Positions 26,180 to 33,393 of a stretch of 54,331 nucleotides of DNA are shown here, in pieces. Under the pieces are notes generated by a model that had not been told where the DNA came from, made no database searches, and was given only the letters and a program-made list of their open reading frames with translations. The DNA comes from Megasphaera cerevisiae DSM 20462 (GTDB lineage: Bacteria; Bacillota; Negativicutes; Veillonellales; Megasphaeraceae): assembly GCF_001045675.1 (NCBI RefSeq), contig NZ_LEKT01000019.1:1-54331 (forward strand). The letters run 5' to 3'. Positions within the stretch are counted from its first letter, which is position 1. Each line of letters opens with the position of its first letter. The position numbers and the translations under genes are program-made.

Positions 26180-27035
26180 CTTTTACCCCCAGTTTTTCGA
26201 TCAATGTTTTTCCTTTTGCAGATATAGCCGGAATAAAACCGTGTTTTTGAAAAATAGACTGCCCTTCGGCGGAACAAATAAAATCGATATACTGATCGGC
26301 CATGTTCCGGTCGGCGGCATATTTCATCACGCCAATCGTAAAGGTCAGCGGTCCGGGCGGGAAAAAAGCTTCGTTGATAGGGATGACCTGTACCTTTTGG
26401 GCAAATTTTGGCATACAAGTCAGCCGTCGTTCCACGATAGAGGCATCACCCTTTCCCCTGGCGATCTTTGGCATCATCTTGATAACGCAGCTTTCTTTTT
26501 CAATCATATTGCGCCGTACGGCCTGGTCGATACGGGCTTTCTTTAAAATCCCTGCGACGGCATCACCGCCGGGGGGAGATGCGCCCAGCGGCAGAATGAC
26601 TCGTACGCCGGGTACTGCCAGATCCTGCAGCGAACGAATTCCTGCCGGATTATCCGGTGGTGTGACAATGACGTACTCTGTAAAGCACAGAGGCCGGAAA
26701 TACATCATTTTTCCGGCTTCACGCAGGGATTTTGCCAATTTCAGCACCCGTCCGGCGAATATCTCTGTCGTGGCACCGCCAAGCAAGGACTTACCCAGGG
26801 CGCCGGCAAAGGCTCCTGTATAATTGATTTGGATATCCGTTTGCTGCTCAAAGAGGGCATTGGCCTCCATAAACGCTTCCGCCAGGCCACCGCAGGACCA
26901 TACCTGCAGCGAATCCGAATGAAATGGGGAAGAACCGGCGAGGGTGAATTTGGGCAGTAAGGTGGCTCCGAGTGCCGATGCGGCTGCAATTTTGATAAAT
27001 TTTCTCCTGGTCAGCGGTTCTTTTTTTTCGTTCAT
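26172..27035 (-). CDS. ModA-like substrate-binding protein with Tat-type signal
   Basis: A 287-residue periplasmic binding protein of the molybdate/tungstate (ModA/WtpA) kind. The N-terminus is a twin-arginine signal (LTRRKFIKIAAASALGATLL). The mature part has LQVWSCGGLAEAFMEA, GATTEIFAG, LPLGASPPGGDAV and FTIGVMKYA, the two-lobed oxyanion-binder pattern. The ATG at 27035 is chosen because AAAGGAG lies six bases upstream; an earlier in-frame start has no site. It is the first gene of the minus operon. No permease or ATPase follows, so it may sense or hand over its ligand rather than feed a transporter here. Confidence 0.75.
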   Translation of the reverse strand: MNEKKEPLTRRKFIKIAAASALGATLLPKFTLAGSSPFHSDSLQVWSCGGLAEAFMEANALFEQQTDIQINYTGAFAGALGKSLLGGATTEIFAGRVLKLAKSLREAGKMMYFRPLCFTEYVIVTPPDNPAGIRSLQDLAVPGVRVILPLGASPPGGDAVAGILKKARIDQAVRRNMIEKESCVIKMMPKIARGKGDASIVERRLTCMPKFAQKVQVIPINEAFFPPGPLTFTIGVMKYAADRNMADQYIDFICSAEGQSIFQKHGFIPAISAKGKTLIEKLGVKDD

Positions 27036-27171
27036 ATACGGCTCCTTTTTGCTGTTTGTTTTACTGTATTCCATGATTTTTTATCGCATGATTTATGGTC
27101 AATATATCATTAAATAAAAGCTGCCGTCAAGGCAATTCCAGGTCCTATCAAGATGATGTCAAAACTAGTCA

Positions 27172-27185
27172 ACATGTTTTCATGT
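27172..27185. promoter_or_regulatory. inverted repeat in the divergent modA-like/yedE region
   Basis: ACATG-TTTT-CATGT lies in the 279-base gap between the minus-strand NifB operon and the plus-strand selenium operon. A TATAAT at 27249-27254 faces yedE. The rest of the gap holds no visible gene. Confidence 0.3.
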
Positions 27186-27314
27186 GATTTCAAAAAATTC
27201 AAGGTGTTTGGGGCGGTTCGAATGATTCCCTTTTGTAAACGTATACGATATAATACAAGTGTGTTGACGAACGCATACAACATATATGCTTTTGTTATGA
27301 AAGGAGGAAGCAAA

Positions 27315-28385
27315 ATGAATTTTGCAAGTGAAAAGCGGGCTATTATTATCGCCGGCCTGGGAATCGGGATGTTGGCCGCGTTGTTGGTGTTAGCTGGCAA
27401 TCCTGCTAACATGGGGTTTTGTATTGCCTGCTTTATTCGTGATACTGTAGGTGGTCTGGGGCTGCATCGGGCAGGCGCTGTTCAGTATATTCGTCCAGAA
27501 ATTATCGGTCTCTTATTAGGTTCCTTTATATTATCTCTGATCCGGCACGAACATGCTGCAAAAGGTGGATCCTCGCCGCTGACGCGGTTTGTGCTGGGAT
27601 TTTTTGTCATGATCGGCTGCCTCATGTTCCTGGGCTGCCCTTTCCGCATGATTCTGCGTCTGGCAGGCGGGGATTGGAATGCCCTGTTTGGTTTAGCAGG
27701 CTTTGCCGCAGGTATCGGTATCGGCGTTATTTTTCTGCGGCGGGGTTATTCTCTGAAGCGAACCTATGCGCTGACGAAATTGGAAGGCGCTGTTATGCCG
27801 GCTATTCAGATCGTACTATTGGTCCTGCTCCTGGCGGCACCGGCCTTCATTTTCTTTACTAAAGCCGGCGGCGGTCCCGGCGCTCAGCATGCTGCTGTTT
27901 TTGTGTCTCTCGGCGCAGGCCTTCTTGTCGGGGCTCTGGCCCAGTATACACGCCTGTGCATGGTTGGCGGTATCCGCGACTTTATACTATTTCATGAAAC
28001 GAAGCTTCTCATGGGTTTTGCGGCTATTTTTGTGGCGGCCCTTCTCGTCAATGTTGCTGCCGGCAATTTTCATCCCGGCTTTGCAGGTCAGCCCGTCGCT
28101 CATACAGACGGCTTGTGGAATTTTCTTGGCATGTGGCTGGCAGGACTGGGCTGCGTCCTTTTGGGCGGATGCCCGCTGCGGCAGCTGATTATGGCCGGTG
28201 AAGGCAATACAGATTCCGTTATTACCGTATTGGGGCTTGCCTGCGGCGCAGCCTTTGCGCATAATTTTGCCCTGGCAGCCTCCGGCGCCGGCCCGTCGGA
28301 CAATGGCAAGGTCGGCGTCATGGTCGGTATTATTGTCGTACTTATTATTGCTGCTGTCAACACATTCCGTTCGCAGAAGGCTTGA
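27315..28385 (+). CDS. yedE: YedE-family selenium metabolism membrane protein
   Basis: A 356-residue polytopic membrane protein of the YeeE/YedE family; the selenium branch is thought to import a selenium compound. Nine or so helices are evident. Paired cysteine motifs lie at NMGFCIACFIRD (near residue 35), MFLGCPFRM, RLCMVGG and LLGGCPLRQ; these are the conserved Cys pore residues of the family. The ATG follows AAGGAGGAAG. It heads a plus-strand operon with a TusA-like protein, DUF3343 and selD, the usual selenium context. Confidence 0.88.
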   Translation: MNFASEKRAIIIAGLGIGMLAALLVLAGNPANMGFCIACFIRDTVGGLGLHRAGAVQYIRPEIIGLLLGSFILSLIRHEHAAKGGSSPLTRFVLGFFVMIGCLMFLGCPFRMILRLAGGDWNALFGLAGFAAGIGIGVIFLRRGYSLKRTYALTKLEGAVMPAIQIVLLVLLLAAPAFIFFTKAGGGPGAQHAAVFVSLGAGLLVGALAQYTRLCMVGGIRDFILFHETKLLMGFAAIFVAALLVNVAAGNFHPGFAGQPVAHTDGLWNFLGMWLAGLGCVLLGGCPLRQLIMAGEGNTDSVITVLGLACGAAFAHNFALAASGAGPSDNGKVGVMVGIIVVLIIAAVNTFRSQKA

Positions 28386-28402
28386 GAAAGGGAGGATCTC
28401 TT

Positions 28403-28609
28403 ATGATGTTAGATGCCAGAGGATACTCGTGCCCGGAGCCGGTTATTATGTTAAAAAAAGCCATGGAATCTCCGGAAACAGAATATGAAATGATGGTAGA
28501 CAACCGGGCGTCGCTGGAAAATGTGACCCGGTTTGCCAAGCATAACGGCTACGAAGTTGAAGCTAAACAAAAGGGCGACGACTATGCCCTCCGTATTTTT
28601 CGAAAGTAG
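28403..28609 (+). CDS. TusA-like sulfur/selenium carrier protein
   Basis: A 68-residue TusA/SirA-fold protein with the conserved MLDARGYSCPEPVIMLKKAM start, whose CPxP cysteine carries persulfide or perselenide. It corresponds to the N-terminal domain of YedF, without the second domain. The gene lies 17 bases after yedE and 7 bases before the DUF3343 gene, inside the selenium operon. A role in shuttling selenium from uptake to SelD fits the context. Confidence 0.8.
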   Translation: MMLDARGYSCPEPVIMLKKAMESPETEYEMMVDNRASLENVTRFAKHNGYEVEAKQKGDDYALRIFRK

Positions 28610-28616
28610 GAATGGT

Positions 28617-28862
28617 ATGTATTATATTGCTACCTTTTATTCTCATTTTGGCGCAATCCGCTTTAAAAAGGAAGCATCTGACGGAATTATGGCACCGTGC
28701 CTCATGCCGGTACCGCGCCGTCTCAGCTCGTCGTGCGGCACCTGTGTACGCTTTGAAGGGCCTGCGGATTTTACCTTTACTCAGGATGACAGCGGCGAAG
28801 TAGAGCAGATCGTAAGGGAAACGGATACCGGATATATGTGTATTTACACAACGCAGGAATAA
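28617..28862 (+). CDS. DUF3343 protein (putative selenium/sulfur carrier)
   Basis: An 81-residue DUF3343 member: N-terminal YYIATFYSHFGAIRFKKEA, then PVPRRLSSSCGTCVRF with a Cys-x-x-Cys pair where the family usually has a conserved cysteine. The ATG at 28617 is chosen as it follows a GTAGGA just after the previous stop. The function is not established. A second DUF3343 gene sits in the other selenium block (46959). Position between the TusA-like gene and selD supports a selenium-handling role. Confidence 0.7.
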   Translation: MYYIATFYSHFGAIRFKKEASDGIMAPCLMPVPRRLSSSCGTCVRFEGPADFTFTQDDSGEVEQIVRETDTGYMCIYTTQE

Positions 28863-28888
28863 CGGATATGGTAAGGAGTGGAAGTACA

Positions 28889-29926
28889 ATGATGAAACAG
28901 ATCAGGTTGACAAACATGGCCTCTTGCTCCGGGTGAGGCGCAAAAATTGGTGCCGGTGAGCTGGCACAATTGTTGGAAGGTATTCCAACACGATATGATG
29001 AACGGCTTATTGTTGGCTATGATACAAGCGATGATGCTTCGGTTTATGTACTCAATGAGGAGCTGGCGCTGGTTCAGACTGTCGATTTTTTCCCTCCCAT
29101 CGTCGATGATCCCTTTTTATTTGGACAAATTGCTGCGGCAAATGCCCTGAGTGATGTGTATGCTATGGGCGGCGAAGCTAAATTGGCGATGAATGTTATG
29201 TGCATTAATTCACAAATGGGTCAGGAGGTTGTCCGGGCCATTTTACAGGGAGGCTATGATAAGGCGTATGAAGCGGGGGTGCTTATTACGGGGGGACATA
29301 CGATTGAAGACAAGGAGCCTAAATATGGTTTATCCGTAACGGGATTTGTTCATCCACGCAAGCTGCTTCGCAATTCATCGGCTAAGGAGGGTGACGTTCT
29401 TCTTTTGACCAAGCCGCTGGGGGTCGGTATACTGATGACGGCTGCCCGGGGAGATTTGGTGGATGAGGCATTGCTGCGCACGTTATATAGCGAAATGGCG
29501 CAGCTCAATAAGACGGCACGGGATATGATGGTGCGTTATGATGTGCACGGCTGCACCGATGTGACTGGCTTCGGTCTGCTGGGCCATGCGCTGGAAATGG
29601 CGCGGGGAAGCGGTCTTACGCTTCATTTGGAGTCTGAACATATTCCGTATCATGCAGAAGCCTGTGATATGGCAGAGATGGGATTTGTCCCGGCTGGTGC
29701 ATACCGTAACCGAGCATACACCCAAGACGATGTCGTCATTCGGGAGGGGACCAGGCAGGGGCTGATGGATATCCTATATGATCCGCAGACGTCCGGCGGT
29801 CTTTTGATAGCCGTGTCAGAAGATGTGGCACCGCAGCTGGCGGCAGAGCTGCAGCAGGTGATTTCCTGTGCGGAAATAATTGGATATGTGACACGGCGCG
29901 AAGAAAAAGCACTTATCGTGGAATGA
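28889..29926 (+). CDS. selD: selenophosphate synthase, selenocysteine-containing (in-frame UGA)
   Basis: Full-length SelD of 345 residues, which makes selenophosphate from selenide and ATP. The ATG at 28889 follows AAGGAGTG. The glycine-rich catalytic loop reads CSG-U-GAKIGAG with U16 encoded by TGA at 28934, and the frame continues with SDDASVY, DFFPPIVDDP and ALSDVYAMGG. Downstream of the TGA a hairpin (28945-28971) with a GGTGAGCT loop is a candidate bacterial SECIS. Without UGA recoding the protein would stop after 15 residues. A second SelD with Cys in place of U is at 45323. It is last in the yedE operon. Confidence 0.92.
28934..28971 (+). promoter_or_regulatory. UGA selenocysteine codon and candidate SECIS of selD
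   Basis: TGA at 28934-28936 is followed at 28945 by AATTGGTGCC pairing with GGCACAATT (one bulged G) around GGTGAGCT. Distance and apical G-U content fit bacterial SECIS elements read by SelB. Confidence 0.65.
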
Positions 29927-29978
29927 TCTGGTGCGCATGGCTGTGGGATACAACAAAAGTGCAGAAGGCCATACGCTG

Positions 29979-30014
29979 AACCGCAGGATATGCTGACATT
30001 TCCTGCGGTTTTTT
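29979..30014 (+). terminator. terminator after selD
   Basis: AACCGCAGGA pairs with TCCTGCGGTT, followed by TTTT. A TATAAT near 30079 beyond it likely starts purB transcription. Confidence 0.8.
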
Positions 30015-30144
30015 CTGTTTTAAACAGGTATGCGCATTTCCCGGCAACTTTATACTACCTTCACAGCAGGAGATAGTGTATAATAATGACGGTGAGTTTT
30101 TTTTATATTGACCATACGCATGTATTAAAAAGGAGAGATTCAAC

Positions 30145-31437
30145 GTGATCGAACGCTACACGAAAGAAGCAATGGGTAAAATTTGGGCGGAGTATAATGA
30201 ATGGGATACGATGAAACAAGTCGAAATCCTGGCCAGCGAAGCGCAGGCTGAATTGGGAAATGTTCCGAAGGAAGCAGCCAAAGATATTCGCGAAAAAGCT
30301 GCGTTTTCTGTCGAACGTATCCATGAAATCGAAGCGGAAACACATCATGATATTGCTGCCTTTGTATCTACTCTTTCTGAAAATATCGGCGAATCCGGAA
30401 AATACGTTCATTTGGGATTGACCTCGACAGATGTCAAGGATACGGCTTTGGGATATATGCTCAAACAGTCCTCTGATATTCTGCTCAGTGATTTGGAAGC
30501 TTTTCGTGATATATTGCGCCGCCGTGCCGTGGAATTCAAATATACCCCTTGCATTGGTCGCACGCATGGCATTCACGCTGAAGCCATGACGTTTGGCCTG
30601 AAGCTCTGCAACTGGCTGGCAGAAACAGAACGGAATATTGAACGGATGAAACGGGCCAGAGACACCATTGCCGTCGGAAAAATTTCCGGTGCTGTCGGAA
30701 CCTATGCCGATATTGATCCCTTTGTGGAACAATATGTATGCGAACATTTGGGTATTGCCGCATCGCCTATTTCCTCACAGACGCTGCAGCGTGATCGCCA
30801 TGCTGAATTTGTAACGACGCTGGCAGTGATTGCCAGCTCTATTGATAAATTTGCAACAGAAATCCGTCATCTGCAGCGTACGGAAGTGCGGGAAGCGGAA
30901 GAATATTTCAGCCCGAAGCAGAAAGGGTCTTCCATTATGCCGCATAAGCGCAATCCTATTACGTGTGAACGCATGTGCGGGCTGGCCCGCGTGATTCGCG
31001 GCAATGCACAAGCGGCATTGGAAGATGTAGCGCTCTGGCACGAACGAGATATTTCCCATTCGTCTGTCGAACGAGTGATTCTGCCAGACAGTACCATCGC
31101 GTTGGATTATATGCTGCAGACCTTTTCCCGCGTTGTTGACCGTCTCATCGTATATCCGGACAAGATGATGATTGATCTCAATCTTACAGGCGGCTTGATC
31201 TACAGCCCGATTCTTCTCAATACCTTGGTGGAAAAAGGCGCTGTCCGTGAACAGGCCTACCGCTGGGTACAGCGCAATGCCATGAAGCGGTGGCTGGAGG
31301 GGGAAGATTTTCTGGAAAATCTCAAAAAAGACGAAGATATTGCAAAGTACATGACTCCGGGTGATATTGAAGCCTGCTTTGATGTCAAAAAAATGCTTAG
31401 CCATGTCGATACAATTTTTGCTCGTTTTGGAATTTGA
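30145..31437 (+). CDS. purB: adenylosuccinate lyase
   Basis: A 430-residue fumarase-superfamily lyase that splits SAICAR and adenylosuccinate in purine synthesis. Signature segments are HLGLTSTDVKDTALG (residues about 90-104), GRTHGIHAEAMTFG and the family loop KGSSIMPHKRNPITCE. It is full length. The start is GTG, after AAAAAGGAGAG. It stands alone between two hairpins, with no pur genes nearby. Confidence 0.93.
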   Translation: MIERYTKEAMGKIWAEYNEWDTMKQVEILASEAQAELGNVPKEAAKDIREKAAFSVERIHEIEAETHHDIAAFVSTLSENIGESGKYVHLGLTSTDVKDTALGYMLKQSSDILLSDLEAFRDILRRRAVEFKYTPCIGRTHGIHAEAMTFGLKLCNWLAETERNIERMKRARDTIAVGKISGAVGTYADIDPFVEQYVCEHLGIAASPISSQTLQRDRHAEFVTTLAVIASSIDKFATEIRHLQRTEVREAEEYFSPKQKGSSIMPHKRNPITCERMCGLARVIRGNAQAALEDVALWHERDISHSSVERVILPDSTIALDYMLQTFSRVVDRLIVYPDKMMIDLNLTGGLIYSPILLNTLVEKGAVREQAYRWVQRNAMKRWLEGEDFLENLKKDEDIAKYMTPGDIEACFDVKKMLSHVDTIFARFGI

Positions 31438-31446
31438 TTGAATATG

Positions 31447-31478
31447 AAAAAAGGCAACTCTTATGAGTTGCCTTTTTT
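31447..31478 (+). terminator. terminator after purB
   Basis: A perfect hairpin: AAAAAAGGCAACTC, loop TTAT, then GAGTTGCCTTTTTT. Confidence 0.9.
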
Positions 31479-31517
31479 GTATATCCATGATACCGTAAAA
31501 ACAAAGGAGAGATCACT

Positions 31518-32669
31518 ATGTATTATTTTGATAACGCAGCAACGACCGTGCAAAAGCCGGCGGAAGTAGCACAGGCAGTATACCAGGCCCTGTGCTGCGG
31601 CAGGCTGGGCAATCCGTCCCGCGGGGCTCATGCGTATTCGCTGGAAGCGTACCGGCAGGTGCTGGCGGCTAAGGATTGCGTGAAAGAACTGTTTCATGCC
31701 GGCGAAGAGTATGAAATTGCCTTTACTCATAATTCGACGATCGCCTTGAATATGGTACTAAAAGGCATGCTGCGGCCGGGAGATCACGTCATTACAACGA
31801 CGTGGGAGCATAATGCCGTCCTGCGCCCGCTGTATCAGCTGGAAAAAGAAGGTGTCCAGCTGGACTTTATCAGCAGCGAACCGGTGACGGGCGCGCTGCG
31901 GTATGATGAGCTGGAACAAAAAATCCGTCCGCAGACGGCTATGGTCGTATGCAATCATGCCTCCAACGTAACGGGCAACGTTTTGGATATAGACCGCATC
32001 AAAGCCTTTTGCCAAGCTCACGAACTGCTTCTGGTGCTGGACGTATCTCAATCAGCCGGCGCGTATCCTGTCGACCTGTCCGGCGGCGTCATCACGGCGG
32101 CGTGCTTTACGGGGCATAAATCTCTGTATGGGCCAGGCGGTACCGGCGGTATCTGTATTAAAAAAGATGCGGTGGTGGTTCCGTATATTACTGGCGGTGA
32201 TGGTGTGCATTCCTTTGACTATGAACAGCCTGGCGGCATACCCGGTATATTTGAAGCCGGTACGGCTAATGTAGCCGGTATTATTGGATTGGCCACCGCC
32301 GTGAAACTGCGGCTGGAACACGGGGTGGACGCTGTGGCAGATAAGCAAAAAAAGCTGGGAGAGCTATTCGTCGGCGCTGTTCGAGAAATCCCGGGCATCC
32401 TCCTGTATGGCGACTTTTCCGGTCCACATGTCGGCGTATATGCGCTGAATATCCGGGGGGCTGATTCGGCCATCGTCAGTGATATGCTGTGGGAGCAATT
32501 TGAAATGGCAACCCGTTCCGGGTTCCACTGCGCGCCGCGAATGCACGAACAACTCCAGACGGCGCAGCGCGGTGTCGTACGATTCTCTTTTTCCAACTTT
32601 ACGACAGAAGAGGACGTGCTGGCAGCGGTCCGGGCGTTGCAGCTGATAGCGGCACAGCCGGATCGCTGA
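31518..32669 (+). CDS. cysteine desulfurase-like aminotransferase V, second copy
   Basis: A 383-residue class V PLP enzyme of the same EF2568-type group as the 23366 gene. PLP lysine K201 lies in CFTGHKSLYGPGG, HASNVTG and DVSQSAGAYPVDLSG precede it, and a cysteine sits in the active-site loop SGFHCAPRMHEQL near the C-terminus. It starts with ATG after AAAGGAGAG. It is separated from purB by a terminator and convergent with the M20 peptidase fragment. Sulfur or selenium release from an amino acid is the expected chemistry; the partner is unknown. Confidence 0.8.
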   Translation: MYYFDNAATTVQKPAEVAQAVYQALCCGRLGNPSRGAHAYSLEAYRQVLAAKDCVKELFHAGEEYEIAFTHNSTIALNMVLKGMLRPGDHVITTTWEHNAVLRPLYQLEKEGVQLDFISSEPVTGALRYDELEQKIRPQTAMVVCNHASNVTGNVLDIDRIKAFCQAHELLLVLDVSQSAGAYPVDLSGGVITAACFTGHKSLYGPGGTGGICIKKDAVVVPYITGGDGVHSFDYEQPGGIPGIFEAGTANVAGIIGLATAVKLRLEHGVDAVADKQKKLGELFVGAVREIPGILLYGDFSGPHVGVYALNIRGADSAIVSDMLWEQFEMATRSGFHCAPRMHEQLQTAQRGVVRFSFSNFTTEEDVLAAVRALQLIAAQPDR

Positions 32670-32683
32670 TATCAGGGGGAATA

Positions 32684-33196
32684 CTACTCGATCAGATATT
32701 TTTCAGCGATAGCGGCGTAAAATGGCACGGCGGCATTGATTTTGTCGATGCAGGCGTACTCGTTTGGCTGGTGAGCCATTTTCAGCTCGCCGGGACCGGA
32801 AATGACAATAGGCAGGCCGGCAGTCAGAAAAGCGGCGGCATCCGTGTAGCCGCTGAAGCCATCTGGTTGTATCGTCCGTCCCCACACATCCCGGGCGGCT
32901 GCCTGACAAAGGGTGACGAAGGAATCGTCTGCCGCTGTTTCTACAGGCGGACGATCGCTCAAGATGCTGATGGATGCTTTCAGGTCAGGATGTGCTGCGG
33001 CAGCTTTTTGTATCAATCGCTGGATATCGTGGATCAACTCCTGAGAGTTCATCCCGGGCAGAGTGTGCAGATCCGCTGTCAGCTGGCACTTATCAGGAAC
33101 AACGTTGGTTTTGACGCCGCCCTGTATCATGGAAATATTCATGGTAGGCGCAGAAAGCAGCGGGTGCGGTGTAAAAGTAAACGTATATGCCCGCAA
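32684..33196 (-). pseudogene. M20 family peptidase (ArgE/DapE type), C-terminal fragment
   Basis: About 170 residues matching the back half of M20 zinc peptidases and deacylases: FTPHPLLSAPTMNISMIQGG, KTNVVPDKCQLTADLHTLPG, DGFSGYTDAAAFL and GPGELKMAHQPNE with the metal-binding His near the end. The first half, with the HxDTVP metal site, is absent. The frame stays open upstream to 33287, but resemblance ends near ANELRAYTF (about 33200-33220). There the DNA turns into adhesin on the other strand. It is a broken gene at a rearrangement point. Confidence 0.75.
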
Positions 33197-33199
33197 CTC

Positions 33200-33393
33200 A
33201 TTGGCAGCGACAACTCCACTATTGCCGATACCACCCAGGCGACGGTTGGTGATGAGAGCGTTATTCAGCGCAGCTCCGATCAGGCCTTACAAATCAGCGG
33301 CGGTGCGAAGGAAAACCTTTCTGATAATAATATCGGCGTCATTGCGGATACCAATACCAATTCACTGATGTCAAGCTGGCCAAAGATCTGGAT
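33200..33393 (+). pseudogene. 5' extension of the adhesin C-terminal part, separated by a frameshift
   Basis: Reading in frame from about 33200 gives SDNSTIADTTQATVGDESV then GGAKENLSDNNIGVIADTNTNSL, typical of the Hia/YadA stalk preceding VKLAKDLDLTADGS. The latter continues one frame off from about 33364. Losing one base near 33370 (as in CTG ANT GTC AAG) explains it. The upstream end lies at the junction with the M20 fragment, so there is no start codon or signal peptide. Confidence 0.6.

Noticed and set aside
24580-27035. Ordinary molybdate ABC transporter operon
   Set aside because: The ModA-like gene is followed by NapH- and NifB-like genes; no ModB permease or ModC ATPase is present.
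4616-33200. Integrated mobile island between the adhesin parts
   Set aside because: No integrase, attachment repeats or phage or conjugation genes; it carries pta, purB, ilvD and tRNAs. Only a short CAGCG is shared by the two junctions.
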